64,000 nucleotides of DNA, taken from positions 62,001-126,000 of the forward strand of contig NZ_BJVC01000004.1 in the NCBI RefSeq assembly GCF_007988945.1, given 5' to 3'. Below are positions 26,350-34,370 of this stretch, piece by piece. The notes below the pieces were generated by a model that was not told the DNA's origin, did no database searches, and saw only the letters and a list, made by a program, of their open reading frames with translations. A program made the position numbers and the translations under genes. This stretch comes from Swaminathania salitolerans (lineage in GTDB: Bacteria; Pseudomonadota; Alphaproteobacteria; Acetobacterales; Acetobacteraceae). Numbering within the stretch: position 1 is the first letter of the stretch; every line of letters starts with the position of its first letter.

Positions 26350-27666
26350 TCAGTCGGGAATCGTTCCGTCCTGCCGGAGTACCACCCCTGCGAGATAGAG
26401 ACTTCCGCAGACGAGAAGCCGCCCCGGAGGGCCTTCGAGACGCGACATCACATCGGCAAGACGCGGCCCGGGTCGGGCATGACCGCCCGATGCGCGCACG
26501 ATATCCTCGACGGGCAGGGCGAGATGCTGCCCCTCCTCGCAGATCGCGTGGATGCTGTGCGCATGACGCATGACCGGACGCAGGAAACCTTCCGCGTCCT
26601 TGCTCTGCTTCATGCCGATGGCGAGATGCAACGGTCGATCCGACCATTCCGACATGGCAGCGGCCAGCGCCTCGCCCGCATTCGGATTATGCCCGCCATC
26701 GAGCCACAGCTCCCATCCCTGAGGAAGACGCTGCGCCAGACTTCCGTGCAGACGCTGCAATCGCGCGGGCCAGCGCGTGGCGGAGATGCCCGACCAGGCG
26801 CTGTCGGGCAAGGCCAGACCGCTCGCGCGCAAGGCTGCAACGGCGAGTGCTGCGTTCTCTTCCTGATGGGGCCCCTTGAGCGCCGGTTCGGGCAGGGTGA
26901 GCTTCCCTTCCGGATCCCGATATGCGCGTGTTCCGCGCGCCGGAGACGCAGTCAGGAAGATCTCCTCGTCAACCGACCAGAGCGGCGCTCCGAGCAGCTG
27001 CGCCCGGTCGACGATCACCGCACGAACCTCCGGCTTCTGACGCGCGCTCACAACCGGGATGCCGGGTTTGATGATCCCGGCCTTTTCCGCTGCGATCAGC
27101 GCCAGCGTCTCTCCCAGAAAACTCTGATGATCGAGATCGACCGGGGTGATCACGCAGGCAGACGGCCTGTCGATCACATTCGTTGCATCCAGCTTTCCCC
27201 CGAGCCCGACCTCGACGATGGCGAGATCGGCACGGGTCCGGGAGAAGAGAAGGAATCCGGCAGCGGTCAGGACCTCGAATACGGTGATCGGCGCGCCCGC
27301 ATTGATCCGCTCGATCTCCTCCAGGGTCGAAACGAGCGCATCCTCGCTGACCAGCCTGCCGGCGATCCTGAACCGCTCAGTGACATCGACGAGATGCGGG
27401 CTCGTCATGACATGCACCGACAATCCGGCCGCTTCCGCCACGGCCCGGAGATTGGCACAGGTGCTGCCCTTGCCGTTCGTGCCCGCGACATGAATGACCG
27501 GCGGAAGCATGCGCTCCGGATGGCCGAGCCTGGCCAGAAGCGTCTGGAGCCGCGTCAGGGAGAGATCGATCAGTTTGGGATAGAGCGCCTGGACCCGGGC
27601 GAGCACCGCCCCCGGACGACCGTCATACTCGTCGCTCAACTTTGCCGGGGCGGCCTGCATCGTCAT
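26350..27666 (-). CDS. folC: Bifunctional dihydrofolate/folylpolyglutamate synthase
   Basis: FolC adds glutamate to dihydropteroate and to reduced folates. The 438-residue protein has the ATP-binding loop HVAGTNGKGSTCAN, TSPHLVDVTERFRI, FEVLTAAGFLLFS, VEVGLGGKLDATNVI, and the C-terminal LWLDGGHNPNAGEAL motif. The ATG at 27666 follows GGAG at six bases; 27687 is a longer alternative. It follows accD after 61 bases on the same strand, the accD-folC order common in proteobacteria. Confidence 0.94.
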   Translation of the reverse strand: MTMQAAPAKLSDEYDGRPGAVLARVQALYPKLIDLSLTRLQTLLARLGHPERMLPPVIHVAGTNGKGSTCANLRAVAEAAGLSVHVMTSPHLVDVTERFRIAGRLVSEDALVSTLEEIERINAGAPITVFEVLTAAGFLLFSRTRADLAIVEVGLGGKLDATNVIDRPSACVITPVDLDHQSFLGETLALIAAEKAGIIKPGIPVVSARQKPEVRAVIVDRAQLLGAPLWSVDEEIFLTASPARGTRAYRDPEGKLTLPEPALKGPHQEENAALAVAALRASGLALPDSAWSGISATRWPARLQRLHGSLAQRLPQGWELWLDGGHNPNAGEALAAAMSEWSDRPLHLAIGMKQSKDAEGFLRPVMRHAHSIHAICEEGQHLALPVEDIVRASGGHARPGPRLADVMSRLEGPPGRLLVCGSLYLAGVVLRQDGTIPD

Positions 27667-27727
27667 GAAAACTCCGGAATTCGGCACTCGCGCGGCTCCG
27701 GGCGGGGCCGCGCGCTCGAGACGGAAA

Positions 27728-28600
27728 TCAGGCGGCGGCTTCGGACGCGGTCGCCGGGCTGTTGGTCATCAGACCGATCAGCCGGGCAAGCGTCTCGTGC
27801 ATTTCCGACCGCGCAACGACCATATCCACCATGCCGTGATCCCGGAGATATTCCGAACGCTGGAATCCTTCCGGAAGCTTCTCGCGCACCGTGTCCTGGA
27901 TCACGCGCGGGCCGGTGAAGGCGATAAGCGCCTCCGGTTCTGCCAGCTGGACATCTCCGAGCATGGCGAAAGAGGCAGAAACGCCTCCCGTTGTCGGGTT
28001 CGTCAGCACCACGATATAGGGCAGACCGGCATCCTTGAGCATCTCGACCCCGATGGTCGTGCGCGGCATCTGCATCAGCGAGAGAACGCCCTCCTGCATG
28101 CGCGCACCGCCAGAGGCCGTGTAGATGACGAGTGCCGCCTTCTGCAGGACCGCCAGACGACAGGCGGCGACGAATGCCTCTCCCATCGCCGTCCCCATCG
28201 TTCCGGCCATGAACTCATAGGCCATGACGGCCACCACGGCGTCGCGACCGCCGATCTTGCCATGTGCGACCGCAAGGGATTCGTCGAGATGGCTCTTGGC
28301 CTTCGCATCCTTGAGGCGATCGACGTATTTTTTCTGATCCCGGAAGCCGAGCGGATCGGTCGGAACCTTTGGCAGCTCGATCCGGGTGTAGTGTCCGCCG
28401 TCGAACGTCCAGTCGAGACGCTCGGTCGCATTGGCCTTTCCATGATGGCCGCAATGCGGACAGACCTTCTGCGCGCGTTCCAGATCCTTGATCAGGATCA
28501 TCTGCGAGCAGGAATCGCAGCTGGTCCACAGGTTTTCCGGAACTTCGCGTTGCAGAAGTCCGCGGATCTTGGGTCGAACGTATTCGGTCAGCCAGCTCAT
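27728..28600 (-). CDS. accD: Acetyl-CoA carboxylase carboxyltransferase subunit beta
   Basis: AccD transfers the carboxyl group from biotin to acetyl-CoA in the first step of fatty-acid synthesis. The 290-residue protein has an N-terminal four-Cys zinc ribbon (C28, C31, C47, C50) followed by the crotonase-like carboxyltransferase fold with TASGGARMQEGVLSLMQMP and LTNPTTGGVSASFAMLGD. It works with AccA, which is not in the window. It lies upstream of folC. Confidence 0.95.
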   Translation of the reverse strand: MSWLTEYVRPKIRGLLQREVPENLWTSCDSCSQMILIKDLERAQKVCPHCGHHGKANATERLDWTFDGGHYTRIELPKVPTDPLGFRDQKKYVDRLKDAKAKSHLDESLAVAHGKIGGRDAVVAVMAYEFMAGTMGTAMGEAFVAACRLAVLQKAALVIYTASGGARMQEGVLSLMQMPRTTIGVEMLKDAGLPYIVVLTNPTTGGVSASFAMLGDVQLAEPEALIAFTGPRVIQDTVREKLPEGFQRSEYLRDHGMVDMVVARSEMHETLARLIGLMTNSPATASEAAA

Positions 28601-28780
28601 CTCGTTTCCATTCCCGCCTGTCCCGCCTGCGTGATCCGGACAGGATCACGGGGGCATCATGATCTGGAGGACTCCAGTCTCGTTGCCGCGCTTTTAGCGA
28701 GGTTCTCCGGGCAATGCCAGATCGGCACGCATCGCCAGTCGCGCGCCGGGCCGCAGACCCGGCCCGACGGATGGAGGATC

Positions 28781-30268
28781 TCAGGCGGCCTGTTCCTCTT
28801 CGTCCTCCGCGTCTTCCGACACGATGCGCGTGTGGCCCCGCGTCGGACGGAAGCGCTTTTCATGCAAGGCGAGCTCGATATCCTCGAGGGTCGCACCGGC
28901 CGTCTCCGGCACGAAGAAGAAGATGAACAGGACGGAGGCGAGGTTCACCGCGGCGTAGAACCACATCGTTCCGCCGAGGGTGATGAGATGAACGAGGGTG
29001 AGCGCCGTGCCTGTCACGAGCAGATCGGATCCCCAGAGCGTCGCTGCATGGAGGCTCGTGGCCTGACCGCGCATGGAGAGCGGGAACATCTCCGCGCCGA
29101 GAAGCCAGCCGCAGACCTGGATGCCACCCGAGTTGAACGCCATGAACAGGAGCAGGAACACGATGACGAGATACGAGCCGATGCTCCCCTGCGCCGGATG
29201 CGCGGCAAAGACGATACCGAGCCCGATAAGGCTCACGATCGAGCCTGGCCCCATGATGAGCATCAGACGACGGCGCCCGACCCGGTCAACGATGAGGCAG
29301 CCGATGAAGGTCATGATGCAATAGGTGATCGCAACACCGAGGGAGGCCAGCAGGGCGGAGGAATCGCCGAAGCCGGCATCGCGCAGGAAGGTCGGGGCGT
29401 AATAGATCATCATCTCGAGACCGCCGCACTGCGTGAAGAACGCGACACCGAGCGCGGCCACGAGCGCAGGCCTGACCCAGGGACGGAACAGCCCCTTCCA
29501 GCCCCGATTGCGCGGATCGGCACTCTCCGCGTTCTCGCGCATTTCGCGCACTTCCTTGCGGATGACCTTTCTTGAGGTACGGATCCGGCCAAGCTGGATG
29601 ATGGCGCGTTTCATACCTTCGTTCTCGGCCGTCCAGCGCGGACTCTTGGGCATGAAGAACATCGAGAAGAAGACGATCGCCGCCGGGATCGCCGCAAGCC
29701 CGACCATCGGCCGCCAGCCCCAGGCCTCGCGCTGGGTGAAGCCGATGATATTGGCGAGCAGGATGCCGATACCGATGGCGACATTGAACATGGTGACGAG
29801 CGTGCCGCGTTTTTCGGCAGGGGCGAGCTCCGAAATATACATCGGCACCACCTGGGTCGAACCGCCCACGGCGAAACCCAGAAAGACGCGCGATACGATC
29901 AGCATCCAGACATCGGGAGAGAAGGCACAGGCCAGTGCGCCGAGAACGAAGATGCCGCTGACGACCAGAACGCAGGCGCGACGGCCGTATTTCTCGGAGA
30001 ACGATCCCGCCGCAAGCGCCCCGAGAATGGCCCCGGCGAGAATCGCGGACGCGACCATCTCCTGCATCGAACTCCCCAGATGGAAATCATCCGAAATGAG
30101 GAGAAGGGCTCCGGATATGATACCCGTATCGTATCCGTAGAGCCCCCCGCAGATTGCCGCTACGATCGCCGCAAGAACGAGTATATATTTCGCATAGGGC
30201 GAGACCTCGATCGGATGATCGTCATGGTGTCTGGCCCCGGCGCCATGTGTTTCTGTATTATTCTTCAT
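28781..30268 (-). CDS. MFS sugar porter (hexose:H+ symporter type)
   Basis: The 495-residue protein has twelve spans and the sugar-porter signatures GGLYGYDTGIISGAL in span 1, KYGRRACVLV between spans 2 and 3, SRVFLGFAVGGSTQVVPMYISELAPAEKRG after span 4, and FVPETAGATLEDIE at the C terminus. The His-rich cytosolic N terminus and the acidic tail (SEDAEDEEEQAA) are extensions. The central motif MPKSPRWTAENEG replaces the usual PESPRW-L. It lies about 180 bases upstream of accD and probably has its own promoter. The sugar is unknown; glucose, fructose, sucrose or an alditol are all reasonable. Confidence 0.88.
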   Translation of the reverse strand: MKNNTETHGAGARHHDDHPIEVSPYAKYILVLAAIVAAICGGLYGYDTGIISGALLLISDDFHLGSSMQEMVASAILAGAILGALAAGSFSEKYGRRACVLVVSGIFVLGALACAFSPDVWMLIVSRVFLGFAVGGSTQVVPMYISELAPAEKRGTLVTMFNVAIGIGILLANIIGFTQREAWGWRPMVGLAAIPAAIVFFSMFFMPKSPRWTAENEGMKRAIIQLGRIRTSRKVIRKEVREMRENAESADPRNRGWKGLFRPWVRPALVAALGVAFFTQCGGLEMMIYYAPTFLRDAGFGDSSALLASLGVAITYCIMTFIGCLIVDRVGRRRLMLIMGPGSIVSLIGLGIVFAAHPAQGSIGSYLVIVFLLLFMAFNSGGIQVCGWLLGAEMFPLSMRGQATSLHAATLWGSDLLVTGTALTLVHLITLGGTMWFYAAVNLASVLFIFFFVPETAGATLEDIELALHEKRFRPTRGHTRIVSEDAEDEEEQAA

Positions 30269-30339
30269 TCCTGTATAACCGGGAACGGGCGCTGCGGTTT
30301 AGGTCGCTCGCGCAAAAACCCAAGAGGACTCAAGAAATC

Positions 30340-30465
30340 GTGAAGTCATCTCCCAGACAGAAGCCCGACGTCCCGACGATCAACGTCCGGGAGCTGATCA
30401 TCATGCATATCGTTCTGGCTCTGGTCATCGCCGGAATCGTGGCGATCGACTGGCATCTGAACTGA
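30340..30465 (+). CDS. Small single-span membrane protein, 41 residues, unknown
   Basis: A GTG at 30340, preceded by AGAGGA eleven bases upstream, opens 41 codons. The product has a charged N-terminal half (KSSPRQKPDVPTINVREL) and one hydrophobic helix (MHIVLALVIAGIVAIDW) close to the C terminus, giving an N-in small membrane protein. It starts 71 bases from the divergent sugar-porter gene and ends 19 bases from the convergent znuB. No family is recognised; coding status rests on the ribosome site and on the clean amphipathic plan. Confidence 0.5.
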   Translation: MKSSPRQKPDVPTINVRELIIMHIVLALVIAGIVAIDWHLN

Positions 30466-30484
30466 CCCGTATCCGCAAGCCGGG

Positions 30485-31300
30485 CTAGGCCGGGGCGGCG
30501 CGATAACCCCTTGCGGCGAGATAGCAGAGTGCCGCGCCGGCGCTGATCCAGAACGAGACGGGCGCATCCGTATACCAAGAGAGCGCGAGACCGCCCCAGG
30601 CGAGCGCGAGAGCCAGAACCGCCGAGCCGAGCAGACCGGCCAGAGGGGCCAGCCCGAGACGGATCGTCGTGGCGGCCGGACCGACCAGAAGGCTGAAGAC
30701 CAGGAGAATTCCGGTCGTCTCGGAGCAGACGGCTGTGGCGAGAGCGACCAGCACCATGAACGCGCAGGCCATCGTCCTGAGCGGCAGGCCGCGCGCCGCA
30801 GCGAGATCGGGATCGAGACTGGCAAAGAGCAGCGGTCTCGCGAGCGCCCCCAGCCCGACGAGGCAAAGCCCTGTGAGCAGGAACAGCATTCCGAGCGTCG
30901 CATGATCGATACCGAGGATATTGCCGAAGAGCAAAGCGGTCGCGCTGCTTACCGGCGCGTGCTGCCATTGAAGGAACACGAGACCGAGGCCGAGACTCGC
31001 GGCAAGAACCAGTCCGATCACGCTGTCCCGATGACCGGCACCGGCAGGATCCTTGCGCAGATCGCCCGTCGGCTCCCACCCCAGCACCACCCCGGCGAGA
31101 ATGGCGGCGAGTGCCATGCCGGAAAGCGGCGAAAGACCGATCAGCGCCGCGCCGGTCGCTCCAGCGAATCCGATATGCGACAAGGCATGGCCGGCAAAGC
31201 TCTGCCCCCGCAGAACGAGGAACCATCCGACGAACCCGCAGAGAATTGCGACGCAGCCCGATGCAAGGAACGCATTGCGCATGAATTCATAATGCAGCAT
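30485..31300 (-). CDS. znuB: Zinc ABC transporter permease
   Basis: The 271-residue protein is the membrane part of a ZnuABC-type importer of the metal ABC-3 family, with about eight hydrophobic spans. Motifs are LRGQSFAGHALSHIGFAGATGAALIG and the EAA-like region LVALATAVCSETTGILLVFSLLVGPAATTIRL. The ATG at 31300 follows GGAG at eight bases and overlaps the end of znuC by 14 bases, so translation is probably coupled. Control by Zur follows from the box at 32958-32970 in front of the operon. Confidence 0.92.
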   Translation of the reverse strand: MLHYEFMRNAFLASGCVAILCGFVGWFLVLRGQSFAGHALSHIGFAGATGAALIGLSPLSGMALAAILAGVVLGWEPTGDLRKDPAGAGHRDSVIGLVLAASLGLGLVFLQWQHAPVSSATALLFGNILGIDHATLGMLFLLTGLCLVGLGALARPLLFASLDPDLAAARGLPLRTMACAFMVLVALATAVCSETTGILLVFSLLVGPAATTIRLGLAPLAGLLGSAVLALALAWGGLALSWYTDAPVSFWISAGAALCYLAARGYRAAPA

Positions 31301-32060
31301 CGGACAGCTCCAGCGTCTGCCCGGCAATGGCGAGACGATAATCGGCACGACCGCGCACGGCGTCGAGACCGTGACAGGACAGAAGGATCGTGACACCGGA
31401 GCGCCGGCAGAGATCGTGGAGAAGAGCGACGATCTCTGCCTGCCCCTGTACATCGACGCCGCTGAGCGGCTCATCGAGAACCAGAAGGCGGGGCGACTGC
31501 AGAAGCGCTCCGGCCAGAAACACCCTCTGCCGTTCTCCACCCGAAAGCTGACCCAGAGGCCGGTCGGCCAGATGCAGCGCTCCGGCCCGGGACAATGCGC
31601 CGTCAACGCGCTGCCGTATCCGTCGCCCCCATCCGGGGAGGCCGGGACGCGTCCCGTTCCAGGACGAGGCGATCAGGGTTCGGCCGGTCATCTGCGGGGC
31701 GGGCAGGCGACGATCCTGCGGCAGATAGCCGATCGCCCCGCGCATCGTGTCCGGCATGCGTCCGAAAATCCGCACCTCGCCCTTACGCGGGGCATGCAGG
31801 CCGAGAATCGTGCGAAACAGGGTCGTCTTGCCATGACCGTTCGCGCCGGTAAGCACGGTGAGGCTTCCTTCCGGCAGGGAAAAACACGCGCCTTCCAGAA
31901 GAATCCGCGCACCCTGGGCGAGGGTGACATCGACGAAGGAAAGGGCCGGCGTTCCGGGCGAAGATCCGGGCGGAGATCCGGGCGAAAGCTCGATCGAAAG
32001 CCGGGGCGAAAGCCTGGGCGAAAACCCGGGCAAGAACCGGGGCGGGGCCGTCTCACTCAT
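31287..32060 (-). CDS. znuC: Zinc ABC transporter ATP-binding protein
   Basis: The 257-residue ATPase has Walker A GANGHGKTT, Q-loop YLPQDRR, signature LSGGERQR, Walker B LLVLDEPLSG and the H-loop LLSCHG. Compared with typical ZnuC it has about 35 extra N-terminal residues made of Pro/Ser/Gly-rich short repeats, encoded by degenerate 12-base units at about 31946-32035. It overlaps znuA by 8 bases and znuB by 14. It energises zinc uptake at the inner membrane. Confidence 0.92.
   Translation of the reverse strand: MSETAPPRFLPGFSPRLSPRLSIELSPGSPPGSSPGTPALSFVDVTLAQGARILLEGACFSLPEGSLTVLTGANGHGKTTLFRTILGLHAPRKGEVRIFGRMPDTMRGAIGYLPQDRRLPAPQMTGRTLIASSWNGTRPGLPGWGRRIRQRVDGALSRAGALHLADRPLGQLSGGERQRVFLAGALLQSPRLLVLDEPLSGVDVQGQAEIVALLHDLCRRSGVTILLSCHGLDAVRGRADYRLAIAGQTLELSDAAL
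31946..32035. repeat. Degenerate 12-bp repeats encoding the N-terminal tail of ZnuC
   Basis: Copies close to CCGGGCGAAAGC recur at 12-base spacing (with substitutions) through this stretch and encode a Pro-Gly/Leu-Ser type tail in front of the ABC domain. Confidence 0.6.
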
Positions 32061-32943
32061 GCCGGTCGAGTGCCCTTTGCAGCCTGTCGATCCGGTCCGT
32101 CATCCAGTCCTGCCAGGAGAGACCGGGCGGCGGAAACTCGTCGAGGGACACGACCGGAATACCGGCCTCGCGGGCGATACGCTCAAGCCGGATCACGGAC
32201 GGCACCCGCATGGCGGGATTGGTGACGAAGGCCCGGACCTCTCTCCCTCTCAGGGCGTCTTCCAGCCGGGCGACATCGCGCGGCGAGGGATCTTCGTGGC
32301 GCATCGTCGCCAGAGCGAAATCCGCATCGACGACCCTCAGGCCCAGAGCGCGAAAGACAGGTCCTCCCACCGGCTCGCCGACCGCTACCGGCAGGCCGGC
32401 ATATCGTGTTCTGAGCGCATCGAGACGCCCGGTCAGCGCGTCGAACTGCCTGTCGTATCGCCGCTTTTCCCGGGCGATCCTCTCGATCATGACGGAATCC
32501 TCCGCTCCGGCCGGATGCCGGGAGAGGCGCGTCGTCAGGCTGGCCGACAGACGATCGATCAACGCCCTGGCCGCCGCCGGATCGTCCGCAAGATGCGGAT
32601 TGGCGCGATCCGTATCCGGGACCAGATCCGCGATCGCGATATCCTGCCTGCCCGGGTCGGGCTGTGCGGCCAGAAGGGGGGGGATCCAGTCGTCGTAATG
32701 TCCGCCCGTCCAGATGACGATGTCGGCTGAAGCAAGAGCCCTCACCGTCACGGGCGTGACCTGGAAATCATGCGGGTCGACCGCCGGGGAGACAAGGATG
32801 CTCTCGGTCCGCACCGCATCGCCACCCAGCCCGCGCGCAAGATCGCACCAGAACGCCTCGGCGCAGAAAACCCTGACCGGCGCGGCGTGTACCGGAGCCG
32901 ACAGGATCAGACAGAAAACCAGGAGGAGGAATATCTGGCGCAA
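32053..32943 (-). CDS. znuA: Zinc ABC transporter periplasmic binding protein
   Basis: The 296-residue protein begins with a Sec signal peptide (MRQIFLLLVFCLILSAPVHA) and belongs to cluster A-I metal-binding proteins. Likely zinc ligands are the His of VDPHDFQVTP and those in WTGGHYDDW and TMRHEDPSPRD. The His/Asp-rich loop found in many ZnuA proteins is short here. It is the first gene of znuA-znuC-znuB and is divergent from zur; the Zur box starts 14 bases upstream of its ATG. Confidence 0.9.
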   Translation of the reverse strand: MRQIFLLLVFCLILSAPVHAAPVRVFCAEAFWCDLARGLGGDAVRTESILVSPAVDPHDFQVTPVTVRALASADIVIWTGGHYDDWIPPLLAAQPDPGRQDIAIADLVPDTDRANPHLADDPAAARALIDRLSASLTTRLSRHPAGAEDSVMIERIAREKRRYDRQFDALTGRLDALRTRYAGLPVAVGEPVGGPVFRALGLRVVDADFALATMRHEDPSPRDVARLEDALRGREVRAFVTNPAMRVPSVIRLERIAREAGIPVVSLDEFPPPGLSWQDWMTDRIDRLQRALDRHE

Positions 32944-32957
32944 AAATGTCGCCTTTA

Positions 32958-32970
32958 GTTATATTATAAC
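32958..32970. promoter_or_regulatory. Zur box between znuA and zur
   Basis: GTTATATTATAAC is a perfect 13-base palindrome of the kind bound by Zur (GTTATAnTATAAC). On the minus strand it contains TTATAATA, a good -10 element for znuA, so zinc-loaded Zur would block the promoter directly. It also lies 63 bases from the zur start and may serve autoregulation. Confidence 0.88.
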
Positions 32971-33033
32971 GACGGACAGACGCGATATAGAGGCTCGACT
33001 CTGGTCAGGACAAGCCGGAAAAGGATTTTCTCC

Positions 33034-33534
33034 ATGCTTACCACCGCGCCACCGACGGAACGGGACCAGTTTTCCCCCGGGACAAGACAGCTTCTCGATC
33101 GTGCCTCGGCATATTGCGCCGCTCATGCCGGGCGCCTGACCGAGACGCGGCGTCTCGTCCTTGGGCTTATCACGGAGGCGAGCAAGCCCGTCGGGGCCTA
33201 CGATATCCTCGATCATCTGAGAAGCTTCCAGAAAAACGCGGCCCCTCCGACCGTTTACAGGGCTCTGGATTTTCTCCTCGCCCAGGGGCTCATCCATCGC
33301 ATAGAGCGCCTGACCGCTTTCGTGGGCTGTGCCCATCGCCTCGATTGCACGCATGAGGGCGGATGCGGCCATCGCGCCCAGTTTCTCATATGCTCGGTTT
33401 GCGGCACGGTGAGCGAGCTGGAGGAGCCGGGCATCGCCCGCGCGATCCACGATGCCGCAAAGGCAATCGGTTTTCGCCCGAGCCATGCCACGGTCGAGAT
33501 CGAAGGGGTCTGCGCCCAGTGCCAGACCCGCTGA
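33034..33534 (+). CDS. zur: Zinc uptake regulator, Fur family
   Basis: The 166-residue protein has the Fur-type winged helix (LTETRRLVLGLITEASKPVGAYDILDHL, then PPTVYRALDFLLAQGLIHRIE) and the zinc-binding C-terminal domain with CSVCGTVSELEEP and a final CAQC; the structural-zinc Cys pairs are present. HEGGCGHRAQFLIC replaces the Fur HDHLIC motif, which supports Zur over Fur. Its position opposite znuABC around a Zur box fits. Confidence 0.92.
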   Translation: MLTTAPPTERDQFSPGTRQLLDRASAYCAAHAGRLTETRRLVLGLITEASKPVGAYDILDHLRSFQKNAAPPTVYRALDFLLAQGLIHRIERLTAFVGCAHRLDCTHEGGCGHRAQFLICSVCGTVSELEEPGIARAIHDAAKAIGFRPSHATVEIEGVCAQCQTR

Positions 33535-33709
33535 CCGCAAGCCGGATGGCGCGCTGCCCGTCGCCGGATACAGTCCCTGCGGAAATGCGCTTTGTCTCCC
33601 CATCGCGCCCGGGTCCCTGTCCTTTCGGGTCCCGCCCTGCGGTCGCGTCGATCCCTCCGGCCGAAATCCGCACCAGTCCGCCCGATAGCCCCAATCCGCC
33701 CGATAGTCG

Positions 33710-34288
33710 ATGTCTCACGCCGATTTCCTGCCGCTGAAGGGCGGGACGCTTCGCTCCCGCGACAGGCGGGAACGCCGCACCTCCCCTTCCCGGATTCCGA
33801 CTGCGGGCGACGATCAGCCGGATCTGTTCGATCCGCCTCCCCCGGCTGCTTGCCCGGAAGGCGCTGCGGGAAGCGTCCCAGACCCGGACTTTGCGCGCCC
33901 GCGCCTTTCTCCGGAGCGTCTCTCTCCCGATGAAGTCCCGCTTTTCGTCGCAACCGGACGTCAGTTCACCGAAAACGACCGGGAAGACGGATGGCTCTAT
34001 ATTGTCACCCGGCCGGAAGAGACGGCCGAACTTTTGCAGGACGGCCTTCCCTTTTGCGCTGAGCGCGGGCTCGTTCTGATGGAGCGTCCGGCCCTGTTTC
34101 CTCGCCTCGCCTTCATGGCCGCTCATGCCGCAGAAGCGCAGGAGGACGAAGCGGGTGACGCAGCCGGCTGGGATCTGCTCCGTCTGCGCAGACCGCTCGT
34201 GGCCCCCTGGCTGGAAACGGAACCGGACATGAGTGCACGATGGGGCGCGGCCTGCTATCTGCTGTGCGGCCCGGCCCCGCAAGGCTGA
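33710..34288 (+). CDS. Protein of unknown function
   Basis: The frame encodes 192 residues: about 75 Pro/Arg-rich, probably disordered residues, then a compact part with VATGRQFTENDREDGWLYIVTRP, ELLQDGLPFCAERGLVLMER and WETEPDMSARWGAACYLL-like sequence near the end. No signal peptide or membrane span is seen. No clear ribosome site precedes 33710, so a later start is possible. It lies between zur and the asparaginase gene on the same strand. I do not recognise the family; coding bias and the lack of a better frame support it as a gene. Confidence 0.5.
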   Translation: MSHADFLPLKGGTLRSRDRRERRTSPSRIPTAGDDQPDLFDPPPPAACPEGAAGSVPDPDFARPRLSPERLSPDEVPLFVATGRQFTENDREDGWLYIVTRPEETAELLQDGLPFCAERGLVLMERPALFPRLAFMAAHAAEAQEDEAGDAAGWDLLRLRRPLVAPWLETEPDMSARWGAACYLLCGPAPQG

Positions 34289-34370
34289 TCCCCCGCAAGG
34301 CGACCGCGGCGCATATCCCAACCGAACACCACGCCCCCTCGAAGGCGCATCACACGACAAGGATCCGATC

